Shown piece by piece: positions 1 to 6,555 of a DNA stretch of 31,790 nt (positions are counted from its first letter, which is position 1; each line of letters begins with the position of its first letter). The position numbers were made by a program, and so were the translations under genes. Below the pieces are notes generated by a model that worked only from the letters and a program-made list of their open reading frames with translations, had not been told where the DNA came from and searched no databases. Location of the stretch: IMG/VR virus record IMGVR_UViG_3300010885_037048, positions 1-31,790 of that record. One strand, written 5' to 3'. Origin of the DNA: a virus.

Positions 1-168
1 ATCAGGTGCATATTGTTTACCTTGTGTATTATCTTTAGTTGCAAAACCTGATGGAACACTTACTACCACTTGTTGATTACTACTAGGGCCCACTGAAGAT
101 TCAGCACCCGGTCCTAAATTAGCTACATTTTCATAAAGACAAAAAATCTTTTTACTATCAAGGTTCAT
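1..168 (-). CDS. Partial hypothetical protein, probable virion protein
   Basis: The reverse strand is open from an ATG at 168 to the window edge (56 codons, no stop), so only the N-terminus is present. It begins MNLDSKKIFCLYENV and continues Gly/Ser/Gln-rich. I do not recognise the family. An L-Y-E at residues 11-13 fits the (L/I)-x-E rule for T4-type prohead protease sites and lies where the neighbouring small proteins have theirs. It is divergent from the gene at 199, with 30 nt between the two start codons. A weak late-type box (ATTAAATA) ends 5 nt before its ATG. Virion role is inference. Confidence 0.6.
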   Translation of the reverse strand, partial: MNLDSKKIFCLYENVANLGPGAESSVGPSSNQQVVVSVPSGFATKDNTQGKQYAPD

Positions 169-173
169 ACCGA

Positions 174-186
174 TATTTAATAAATA
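174..186. promoter_or_regulatory. Divergent late-type promoter boxes
   Basis: The 30-nt spacer between two divergent genes holds AATAAATA (179-186) facing the gene at 199 and ATTAAATA (complement of 174-181) facing the gene that starts at 168. Both resemble the T4 late-promoter box TATAAATA. The AT-rich background makes chance matches likely, so support comes mainly from the same box recurring before other structural-type genes. Confidence 0.35.
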
Positions 187-198
187 ATAATAGATAAT

Positions 199-528
199 AT
201 GGACTTTGATCAACTATTAAATTTTATGGGTGGGGCAGAAATAACTGCTCACATATTAGAAAAACGTGACCCATCATTATCAGTTAAACGCGGTGAAAAG
301 TTACCTGTAAGTAAAGGAGCTGGTTTAACAGCTAAGGGTAGAGCTAAATATAATAGAGCTACCGGTAGTAAATTAAAAGCCCCCGTGACTGGTAAAGTTA
401 AAAAAGGTTCAAAAGCAGCTAAGAGAAGAAAGAGTTTCTGTGCAAGATCAAGTGCTTGGATACCAACCGGTGGTTGTGCTGGTAAAAAAACAAGAGGCTG
501 TGCAGCACGTAGAAGATGGAAATGCTAG
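199..528 (+). CDS. Small basic Cys-containing protein, DUF6321-like
   Basis: A 109-residue protein with a very basic C-terminal two thirds. The stretch from about residue 43 (GLTAKGRAKYNRATGS, then KAAKRRKSFCARS) matches my memory of the phage domain DUF6321, with Cys at 81, 93, 101 and 109. The N-terminal 20 residues are hydrophobic/acidic and end in I-L-E (19-21) before K-R, a possible prohead protease site. The function of the domain is unknown. High positive charge and the neighbours suggest a packaged virion protein. It heads a run of five to six tightly spaced small genes. Confidence 0.8.
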   Translation: MDFDQLLNFMGGAEITAHILEKRDPSLSVKRGEKLPVSKGAGLTAKGRAKYNRATGSKLKAPVTGKVKKGSKAAKRRKSFCARSSAWIPTGGCAGKKTRGCAARRRWKC

Positions 529-530
529 TT

Positions 531-974
531 ATGAATAAATTTAATAAACTCGTAAAAAGAATACTTAACGAAGTGGTTGGTCCTAATTCACCGGGTGATG
601 ATAGTTTACCATCACCACAAAAGGACTATAGATGGTCATCAGGTAAATTAACACCAGAAATACTTAAACAAATACAAGGTAAAGCTAACACTCCTAAAGC
701 AATAAAAGATATTGTTAGTGAACTTATGCTTGAAATGGATAGACATTTTGAAAATGATGATAAACATTGGAAGCCATTTGTAGAAAGATTACTTAAAGAA
801 AACAAATCTCAATCATTACAGGATTTATTAGAATCTGCAACCATCGAAAGATTAAAGAGTTTAACTAATATACTTTTATTGACTGGTAAGTCTATTTTTA
901 TTAAACTCGGTCAAGAACAAAATGCCCAAGTAGCAAGTGAATTACATAAAGGTTTAATGCAACTTTTTAAATAA
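531..974 (+). CDS. Hypothetical helical protein with capsid-targeting-like N-terminus
   Basis: A 147-residue protein of unknown family. I prefer the ATG at 531 over an in-frame ATG at 516, because 531 avoids overlap with the upstream gene and gives an N-terminus (MNKFNKLVKRILNE) like that of the next gene. L-N-E at 12-14 fits the T4 gp21 cleavage rule. Residues 15-40 are Pro/Gly/Ser-rich and the rest looks alpha-helical and charged, with no catalytic motif seen. It lies 2 nt downstream of the DUF6321-like gene and 1 nt upstream of another small gene, so probably co-transcribed. Confidence 0.75.
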   Translation: MNKFNKLVKRILNEVVGPNSPGDDSLPSPQKDYRWSSGKLTPEILKQIQGKANTPKAIKDIVSELMLEMDRHFENDDKHWKPFVERLLKENKSQSLQDLLESATIERLKSLTNILLLTGKSIFIKLGQEQNAQVASELHKGLMQLFK

Positions 975-975
975 T

Positions 976-1140
976 ATGAATATATTTGACAACCTCGTAA
1001 ACAGTGTACTACAAGAAAAGAAAGACCGGTGCTATAATAGAGCTGTACAAGCATACGGTACTAAAACTTCTGCATACAGATCCGCAGCAATGGTAAAATG
1101 TAGAAAAGGTAAAATTTGGAAAAATAAAAGAAAAAAATAA
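976..1140 (+). CDS. Very small basic protein with SAYxSAAMVKCRKGK motif
   Basis: A 54-residue gene from ATG 976 to TAA 1138-1140, filling the space between two larger genes. It starts MNIFDNLVNSVLQEKK, with L-Q-E at 12-14 just before the basic part, again like a capsid-targeting peptide with its cleavage site. The remainder, with DRCYNRA, then SAYRSAAMVKCRKGK and a Lys-rich tail, resembles a small Lys/Cys family I recall from cyanophages and large eukaryotic viruses (pattern KSRYxxWPSAYASGALVKCRK). No function is known to me. After cleavage the product would be a 40-residue, strongly basic peptide. Confidence 0.75.
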   Translation: MNIFDNLVNSVLQEKKDRCYNRAVQAYGTKTSAYRSAAMVKCRKGKIWKNKRKK

Positions 1141-1141
1141 T

Positions 1142-1402
1142 ATGCTTACATTTCAAGAACTATGTGAAGCATCTGATAATCTACACCAATGGTTTAAACG
1201 TGGGGGTAGAGATCCTAAGACTGGTAAAAATTTTCATGGTTGGGTAAATTGTAAAACAGGTGGCCCATGTGGTAAATCATCTAAAAAGAAAGGTGGTAGT
1301 TACCCTGCGTGTAGACCAACCAAACAGGCCTGTAGATCCATAAAAGGTAAAATGTATAAGAAAACAAGTTCCAAACGTGTAAATTGGAAAAAAAATAAAT
1401 AA
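1142..1402 (+). CDS. Small Lys/Cys-rich virion-type protein
   Basis: An 86-residue basic protein that starts 1 nt after the previous stop. The centre reads GWVNCKTGGPCGK followed by GGSYPACRPTKQAC, a Cys-Lys-Gly pattern that I recall from small phage and algal-virus proteins. Four cysteines in two pairs could bind metal. The N-terminus MLTFQELCE has L-C-E at 7-9, compatible with prohead protease cleavage and close in style to the T4 internal-protein leader. No enzyme motif is visible. Family function is unknown; packaging into the head is inferred from leader and charge. Confidence 0.78.
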   Translation: MLTFQELCEASDNLHQWFKRGGRDPKTGKNFHGWVNCKTGGPCGKSSKKKGGSYPACRPTKQACRSIKGKMYKKTSSKRVNWKKNK

Positions 1403-1410
1403 TTATACAT

Positions 1411-1617
1411 ATGACTAAATTACTACCAGGTGATAAATCATGTGATATGTTAATTGATAATTTTAATGTATTCATAAAAAACTATCAAAAATTTTATGAA
1501 AAAGGTAGTACATTATCTGCTAGAAAATCACGTAAAGCACTAGCTAATATGATAGTGCTTAGCAGAAGAGTAAGAAAAGAAATTTTGTTTGATAAAACAT
1601 TTAACGTTAAAAAATGA
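1411..1617 (+). CDS. Small histone H1 (Hc1)-like basic protein
   Basis: A 68-residue protein. Its second half (FYEKGSTLSARKSRKALAN, then SRRVRKEIL) resembles the short Hc1/H1-like proteins of Bacteroidota and Chlamydia, which carry F-x-EKGN-x-x-x-x-R-x-RKAL followed by a basic helix. The similarity is from memory. Such proteins bind DNA and condense it. Unlike its neighbours it shows no obvious early (L/I)-x-E site. Its last four bases overlap the start of the next gene (ATGA). Confidence 0.65.
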   Translation: MTKLLPGDKSCDMLIDNFNVFIKNYQKFYEKGSTLSARKSRKALANMIVLSRRVRKEILFDKTFNVKK

Positions 1618-2045
1618 AAAATTTTAATAACCAAATTAATGCATTCTTAAAAGAATACGCACAAGATGTAATAGGTAACACTGAAGAAATTTACATTGAC
1701 GGTGTAGGGGATTCAGTATGTAAAGTTGACACAGGTAATAATGCATTTAATGTTATCCACGGTATGGATCTTGAAAATGAGGGTGATGAAGTGATATTTA
1801 ACACTATAAACGACAAGAGGATACGTAAGAAGATAATTGATAATGCAGTGATTAATATAGGTTCGGGTATAAAAGAAGACAGACCTGTAATACTATTCAA
1901 TATTAAATTACATGGAAAAGAATACCCAGATGTAAAATTCACTATTAGCGATAGAACCGAAAATAGTGAACCCGTACTTCTGGGTAAGGAATTTTTATCT
2001 ACTTTAAATAAACTAATAGATATTAATAAAGATTTTACTACTTAG
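1614..2045 (+). CDS. Retropepsin-like aspartic protease (RimK-associated Zn_protease family)
   Basis: A 143-residue protein. K-V-D-T-G-N at 38-42 with a following I-H-G matches the KVDTGAxxSxLHA signature of the 'ATP-dependent zinc protease' family (PF05618), which has a retropepsin fold; D39 would be the catalytic Asp. The C-terminal half carries the second signature, SDRTENSEPVLLGKEFL (112-128). The N-terminus MKNFNNQINAFLKE ends in L-K-E (12-14), so the enzyme could be carried in the virion and processed. The substrate is unknown. It overlaps the previous gene by 4 nt and the convergent next gene by 8 nt. Confidence 0.75.
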   Translation: MKNFNNQINAFLKEYAQDVIGNTEEIYIDGVGDSVCKVDTGNNAFNVIHGMDLENEGDEVIFNTINDKRIRKKIIDNAVINIGSGIKEDRPVILFNIKLHGKEYPDVKFTISDRTENSEPVLLGKEFLSTLNKLIDINKDFTT

Positions 2046-2514
2046 TAACATTAAAAGCGTTAAACAATAGTTCCTCCACTGGTAGTGTAACTACTAAGCT
2101 TTTTGTTTCAGTGATTGAATCATAATCACCGTAAACATCATCAGAATCATTAGTATCAACGGTAGGAGTATTAACAATATTAACATTAGTGTTAGAAAAC
2201 TGTTTAATATCTTCAAGAATAAGCCTTAATAGTAAACTAGTATATGTTTCAGTGTTTGATCTTTTAATAAAATCTCTAATAATAGCTTTAGTAAAGACAC
2301 CTTTTAAAGATTCAATAGGTTTCGGTATACTTATATATGCGTGTATAGGTAAATAGTTTGTTGTAATAGTTGCACAATCACGTATAACGTTATATGCAGA
2401 TTTTACATTGATAGTGATACCCGTATCAGGTTCTTTTGCAGCTTTCAACGCATGTTTTAAAAGCTTTGCTTCTTTAAGAGTAGATACATTTAACAATCTT
2501 GTTTCAAATTCCAT
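2038..2514 (-). CDS. Hypothetical protein downstream of folE2
   Basis: A 158-residue protein I do not recognise. The N-terminal part looks like a mixed alpha/beta fold. Residues 115-140 are low-complexity and acidic (DTNDSDDVYGDYDS). The gene starts 3 nt after the folE2 stop, so it is probably its co-transcribed partner. Its 3' end overlaps the convergent protease gene by 8 nt, leaving no room for a terminator. No catalytic motif, signal peptide or membrane segment is visible. Confidence 0.65.
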   Translation of the reverse strand: MEFETRLLNVSTLKEAKLLKHALKAAKEPDTGITINVKSAYNVIRDCATITTNYLPIHAYISIPKPIESLKGVFTKAIIRDFIKRSNTETYTSLLLRLILEDIKQFSNTNVNIVNTPTVDTNDSDDVYGDYDSITETKSLVVTLPVEELLFNAFNVTK

Positions 2515-2517
2515 AAA

Positions 2518-3564
2518 TTAACGAGGTACATGGATTAAGCTATTGTAAATTTCACGAGGTACACCAGGTCTAAAACCATCTTGCAACCCCTTTACAATTA
2601 CAGCAATAGCATCATGACTATGCAAACTTTCCTGATGAGATGCAACTACTTTAAAATCCTTAATACGGGAGTCTTCATTTAAACGTGCATAAATCAAACG
2701 AACTGCATCTTCAACAAACTTAAGATAAGCACCATTAAGTTCAGCAAATGCTTGCTCATCCTCACGTTTAACCACAACTTGTGTTTCAGTCTTAAGTGCA
2801 TCAACACACATTTCATGGATATCTTCTATCCAAATCATTTCATCAAACTTAATACTAATACGTGCAACGCTACGTTGACTATGAGGTACCACTGCACGGT
2901 TACGATACTTTTCAGCATGTTGTGATAACTCATATGAACAAGGGCATGCTGAACTATATACGAAATCAAAATGAACGTATTTGTTAAGAACACCATTTTG
3001 GTCAATATCACCTTCAAGGGTAACATCATAATATTGATAACCAATATTTTCACTACGAAGACTATTTTGTAGAATAGGGTAACTAATCTTCATCATGATA
3101 CGTGCATCAAATGAATTAAGCTTACCTTTATAATGATTGAGAACATCTTCAATAATACCAATTGAAAATGTTTTATCCTTATGATCGTAGAAGCTACGCA
3201 TTATACGACTCATATTAATACCTTTCTTATGAGCTTCTAAGCTTACAGTTCCGGTGACGCTTGTTTCAAGAGTAATAACTTCACCATTTCTACACTTATA
3301 TGTAAGAGGTAAACGGAAATTATGAATACCAACTTGTTGAATAGCTACTGCTGCACCTTGAATTAAGCTACTTGGACCATTTTGTAAATCAGGTAATGAA
3401 TCAATATATGTATCATCAACCTTTAAATTATTATCATATGTACGAATTGGTGAGATATAGCTAGATGCATATGCATCACCGAGTATTTGTTTAGCTATTT
3501 TATCTTTATCACCACTAAGTTCATCAACATCTCCAAACCATTCATAATTACTTGAATCAGGCAT
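2518..3564 (-). CDS. folE2: GTP cyclohydrolase IB (FolE2)
   Basis: A 348-residue protein of the FolE2/COG1469 family, which converts GTP to dihydroneopterin triphosphate, the first step to both folate and 7-deazaguanines. Visible marks are VGIHNFRLPL (78-87), the catalytic CPCS (207-210), PHSQRS (227-232, usually AHNQRS), FVEDAVR (283-289) and QESLHSHDA (311-319). The usual KGxHMSR appears as KGINMSR (114-120), so that His is replaced by Asn. queD and queE lie a few kb away, pointing to deazaguanine synthesis. A sigma70-like promoter ends 6 nt before the ATG, so this start is well placed. Confidence 0.93.
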   Translation of the reverse strand: MPDSSNYEWFGDVDELSGDKDKIAKQILGDAYASSYISPIRTYDNNLKVDDTYIDSLPDLQNGPSSLIQGAAVAIQQVGIHNFRLPLTYKCRNGEVITLETSVTGTVSLEAHKKGINMSRIMRSFYDHKDKTFSIGIIEDVLNHYKGKLNSFDARIMMKISYPILQNSLRSENIGYQYYDVTLEGDIDQNGVLNKYVHFDFVYSSACPCSYELSQHAEKYRNRAVVPHSQRSVARISIKFDEMIWIEDIHEMCVDALKTETQVVVKREDEQAFAELNGAYLKFVEDAVRLIYARLNEDSRIKDFKVVASHQESLHSHDAIAVIVKGLQDGFRPGVPREIYNSLIHVPR

Positions 3565-3570
3565 ATATGT

Positions 3571-3598
3571 ATATTAAAAGATTTCCTTTAAAACTCAA
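3571..3598 (-). promoter_or_regulatory. Sigma70-like promoter of folE2
   Basis: On the minus strand TTGAGT (complement of 3593-3598) and TAATAT (complement of 3571-3576) are 16 nt apart. The -10 box ends 6 nt before the folE2 ATG at 3564. A start site at normal distance would fall on or next to the ATG, giving a leaderless mRNA. The same arrangement precedes queD and queE. Confidence 0.55.
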
Positions 3599-3614
3599 GG
3601 TTTTCCTTTAAATA
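3587..3614 (+). promoter_or_regulatory. Sigma70-like promoter of the HtrL-like gene
   Basis: TTTAAA (3587-3592) and TAAATA (3609-3614) are 16 nt apart, and the latter ends 6 nt before the ATG at 3621. It overlaps the divergent folE2 promoter. The spacer holds two copies of TTTCCTTTAAA (3582-3592 and 3602-3612) exactly 20 nt apart, and a 16-nt segment from 3590 that matches 14 of 16 positions with one at 7302 before queE. Binding of a common regulator is possible but unproven. Confidence 0.45.
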
Positions 3615-3620
3615 ATTTAT

Positions 3621-4568
3621 ATGGCAAATACAGTTTTGGTAACTTGTCTTTATAATGTAAAATATACCGAGTTAATTGGTGGTAGAGGGTATCCAATTAA
3701 TACATATTTTCCATCATTACAAAGCATTTTTGCGATAAAATTACCGGTAATTTTATATACATCAGAAAAAGATGTTGAAATATTATCTAAGTTTTTACAA
3801 GAATCTAACTATGATAATTATGAAATAAGAACACACGATTTAACTACCTATAGACATTATGCTAAGATTTTAGCAGCAAAAGAAACTCATGTTAATCCAG
3901 CATATAGGTATTATCATAGATGTGAAGTTCTATGTCATACAAAACTTTACTTTCTTGAACAAGCATATACCAATAAATGGGGTTGTAAAAAAGTAGTATG
4001 GATTGATGCAGGAATAACAGAAAATAGTAAAGTTCCAATAAAATATGGTGGTAGAGAATTAGGTGAAGGTAATATTTTAAAGAAGTATGAATTTTCTTTA
4101 TATCCAAATAATCCTGAAAGCTTGTTTAAACCTGAATTAGGAACTAAGCTCGATGAATATGTTGAAAAACATAGATGGTTCTTTGTAACCCTTAATGCAC
4201 CTTTTGATGGTTATAACACACCTTGGTTGAATATACTTAATAAACAAGCTAAAGAACTTTGTAATGTTAGCGATATTACATGTGCTAAATGGGTAGTAGG
4301 TACATTATGGGGTGGTTATAAAGAACATTTTGATGAAATTTACAGTATATACAATAAAATGGTAGATAATACTATAGATGAACAGTTATTTCCTAAAACT
4401 GAAGAGATGTATTTAGGTATTATTAATTATATACTTAAAAAACATAGTTTATACTTTGATACATGGTATGGCGATGTTCCTGGAGAGACAGAATACATGG
4501 AAGAACTATGGAAACATAACCCCGAGTTTAAATCGTTTTATAAGATATTTCGCGATATTCTTGAATAA
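3621..4568 (+). CDS. HtrL/YibB-like protein, probable glycosyltransferase-related
   Basis: A 315-residue protein that I place near the HtrL/YibB family (PF09612), which sits in bacterial LPS-core loci and is thought to be glycosyltransferase-like. Support comes from an N-terminal strand VLVTCLYNV, an early helix region, and VVWIDAG at about 126-132, where this family has its W-I-D-x-D-type motif. The protein is aromatic-rich and lacks a signal peptide or membrane helix. It is transcribed divergently from folE2. The assignment is by motif and length only; a generic GT-A fold is the alternative. Confidence 0.6.
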   Translation: MANTVLVTCLYNVKYTELIGGRGYPINTYFPSLQSIFAIKLPVILYTSEKDVEILSKFLQESNYDNYEIRTHDLTTYRHYAKILAAKETHVNPAYRYYHRCEVLCHTKLYFLEQAYTNKWGCKKVVWIDAGITENSKVPIKYGGRELGEGNILKKYEFSLYPNNPESLFKPELGTKLDEYVEKHRWFFVTLNAPFDGYNTPWLNILNKQAKELCNVSDITCAKWVVGTLWGGYKEHFDEIYSIYNKMVDNTIDEQLFPKTEEMYLGIINYILKKHSLYFDTWYGDVPGETEYMEELWKHNPEFKSFYKIFRDILE

Positions 4569-4571
4569 ATA
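4564..4571 (+). promoter_or_regulatory. Late-type promoter box
   Basis: AATAAATA overlapping the stop codon of the upstream gene and 14 nt before the ATG at 4586. It resembles the T4 late box TATAAATA with one mismatch. Confidence 0.3.
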
Positions 4572-4585
4572 TAATTAAAACAATT

Positions 4586-5647
4586 ATGTCCAATGTTTTA
4601 AATATATTTCAAGAGTATTTTGATAGAAAAGGTGTAAAACGTATTAGATTTAAAGTGGACCCTACTTTAAAAACCGGTTTTGATATAGCTGAAACATATG
4701 AAGGGTATATTTTAAAAGAATCACATAGTTGTGATGCTGTATTATATATACCAATTGGTGATCAAATGGGTATGCATAACATGCAAGGTGTTATACCCGT
4801 ACCAGAAGATGATAGATTAGGTCCTATTAAAGCTAAAATTGTTGAAATTTTGAAAGGTAAACCTGGTCAAGAGGTATTACCACATATAATGAAAACTAAT
4901 TGCTTTGTAGATATTGAATCACTATTACGTGGTATCGGTATGGAGAGTGATGACATTATTGAATTGCTCAAACGTGTTATTACTAATGAAGCAAAATTTA
5001 ATTATGAAGGAATGGATTCAAAGGGTAAAGATGTAAGAGGTGTTGTTGATGCACCTGATCATGGGGTTGCATTTTCACAATTAAGAGCAGCTAATATTTT
5101 ACCCACTAAATTAACACCGATATCACCACCTACACCACCACCTTCCGGAACATCTGGAACATCTGGCACTTCAGGACCAATACCAACAAGAGGTGCTACT
5201 GTACCAGGACCAGTACCACCGAGTTTAAGTTCTTCAACCGCACCATTAGGAATACCAACAAGTGTACACACTGGTATGAATATAAAAGGTAGTTTAAAGA
5301 AAGTAGCAAAAGGTATAGGTGGTGCAATAAAAGGTGTAGCAAAAGCACCATTTAAAGCAGCAGAAAAAATATCAAAAGGTAAAAGTAGATTAGATGCAGC
5401 CACAAGATATCTTAAATCATTTGAACCAGGTTATCTTCAAAGAGATTCACCAAAATGGATTGCAAATCCTAATTTAAATGCACGGATGTTTACAGGTGAC
5501 ACTAATTTTATGGATTGGTATAATGACAAGTATGATATGAAAGGTAACAATAATGCTATTAGAACTATTTTACAAAATGCTTCTATCAATCAATTAAATT
5601 ACTGGGCTAGAAAATTCTATGAAAGTAGTGGTAAATATATCAGTTGA
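4586..5647 (+). CDS. Hypothetical three-part protein, possibly structural
   Basis: A 353-residue protein of unknown family. Residues 1-150 form a mixed alpha/beta domain. Residues 180-235 are a Pro/Thr/Ser/Gly linker with PPTPPPSGTSGTSGTSG. Residues 235-275 are a Lys/Gly/Ala-rich amphipathic stretch (KVAKGIGGAIKGVAKAPFKA) that could touch DNA or membrane. The last 75 residues form a separate Asn/Tyr/Trp-rich domain. The flexible linker, the basic amphipathic segment and the late-type box upstream suggest a virion or injected protein, but no homology supports this. It lies 17 nt after the HtrL-like gene. Confidence 0.7.
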   Translation: MSNVLNIFQEYFDRKGVKRIRFKVDPTLKTGFDIAETYEGYILKESHSCDAVLYIPIGDQMGMHNMQGVIPVPEDDRLGPIKAKIVEILKGKPGQEVLPHIMKTNCFVDIESLLRGIGMESDDIIELLKRVITNEAKFNYEGMDSKGKDVRGVVDAPDHGVAFSQLRAANILPTKLTPISPPTPPPSGTSGTSGTSGPIPTRGATVPGPVPPSLSSSTAPLGIPTSVHTGMNIKGSLKKVAKGIGGAIKGVAKAPFKAAEKISKGKSRLDAATRYLKSFEPGYLQRDSPKWIANPNLNARMFTGDTNFMDWYNDKYDMKGNNNAIRTILQNASINQLNYWARKFYESSGKYIS

Positions 5648-5671
5648 TTATATTATGTAACATGGTAATAT
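5644..5671 (+). promoter_or_regulatory. Sigma70-like promoter of queD, with inverted repeat
   Basis: TTGATT (5644-5649) and TAATAT (5666-5671) are 16 nt apart, and the -10 ends 6 nt before the queD ATG. The -35 overlaps the stop codon of the previous gene. An 8-bp inverted repeat, TTATATTA (5648-5655) and TAATATAA (5666-5673), covers the spacer and -10 box and could be an operator or simply AT-rich chance. Confidence 0.5.
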
Positions 5672-5677
5672 AATTGT

Positions 5678-6367
5678 ATGCATTATTTTAGTACAAAAAT
5701 TTTTGAATTAGGTTCATGTGCTTTCAGACAGCCTTATGCAAATTCTCATTGTAAGTTTTTGCATGGTTATAGACTCACTGCAAAGTTTGTTTTTGCTTGC
5801 TCTAATTTAGACCAAAACAATTGGGTTGTTGATTTTGGTGGTCTTAAAGATTTGAAGAATATTTTTGAGCAGCAATTTGATCATACGACTATTGTTTGGA
5901 GTAAAGATCCTCAGATTGAATTGTTTAAGACACTCAATGAACGCGGTGTCATTGATTTAAGAGTTATGGAGAGCGGTGTCGGTATTGAAAAGTTTGCTGA
6001 GTATTGTTTTAATACTGCTGATAAGTATATTAAAAATAGTACAAATAGTCGCTGTTGGTTAGAGAGTGTTGAAGTATGGGAACATGATAAGAATTCTGCT
6101 TTTGTTAAGAATGGTGTACCTGCATTAACTATTATTAATGAATCTTCAATGAGTGATATTAAAAATAGTGCACATCCGTTGAACAATATTAATGAAACTA
6201 CAACCAATCAAATTGATATACCCGTAGAAAAGCCTGTTGAAGAAGCTCCTAAGACACGTAGATATGAACCAATTCCTGCACCGGTAGGTAACGTAGTTGA
6301 CAAGCAGAACAATCTCAGTTTTAAAGCCGCATTGGATAATCTTAGCTGGGGTAATCCACGTAAGTAA
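5678..6367 (+). CDS. queD: QueD-like 6-carboxytetrahydropterin synthase homologue
   Basis: A 229-residue QueD/PTPS-fold protein. QueD turns dihydroneopterin triphosphate into 6-carboxytetrahydropterin, the second step towards 7-deazaguanines. Residues 9-36 align with the metal-binding start of the family, including the active-site Cys (C25), and VDFGGLK (51-57), FDHT (67-70) and EVWE (132-135) are conserved marks. Two of the three expected zinc ligands appear changed: the first His is F16 and the HGH motif is HGY (29-31). A Pro-rich tail of about 75 residues follows the core, which is usually about 120-150 residues. Its place between folE2 and queE supports the pathway; activity is uncertain. 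Confidence 0.82.
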   Translation: MHYFSTKIFELGSCAFRQPYANSHCKFLHGYRLTAKFVFACSNLDQNNWVVDFGGLKDLKNIFEQQFDHTTIVWSKDPQIELFKTLNERGVIDLRVMESGVGIEKFAEYCFNTADKYIKNSTNSRCWLESVEVWEHDKNSAFVKNGVPALTIINESSMSDIKNSAHPLNNINETTTNQIDIPVEKPVEEAPKTRRYEPIPAPVGNVVDKQNNLSFKAALDNLSWGNPRK

Positions 6368-6555
6368 TGTATAAAGGTGTTCAAATTGAAAAAGACCCAT
6401 CAATTAACAAGTTAGTTGGTGATGTTTTTACTCAATTAAACAAAATAGGAAACCCTGAAGGTAAAAAAGATAATCCTTCAGGGTTTGGTGCTTTATCTGT
6501 AGAAGATGCTATTAAAGAATTATTAGAATTGCAAAAGAATAAACCTACTTCTTAA
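6367..6555 (+). CDS. Hypothetical small protein after queD
   Basis: A 62-residue protein whose ATG shares one base with the queD stop (TAATG), so translation is probably coupled. It has a Lys/Gly/Pro-rich middle and a C-terminal helix (VEDAIKELLELQKN). I do not recognise it. Its end overlaps the convergent phoH gene by 11 nt. Confidence 0.6.
   Translation: MYKGVQIEKDPSINKLVGDVFTQLNKIGNPEGKKDNPSGFGALSVEDAIKELLELQKNKPTS

Noticed and set aside
5059-5403. Minus-strand frame opposite the Pro/Gly linker of the 4586 gene
   Set aside because: It is the complement of a Pro/Gly/Ala-rich coding tract; the plus-strand gene explains the region.
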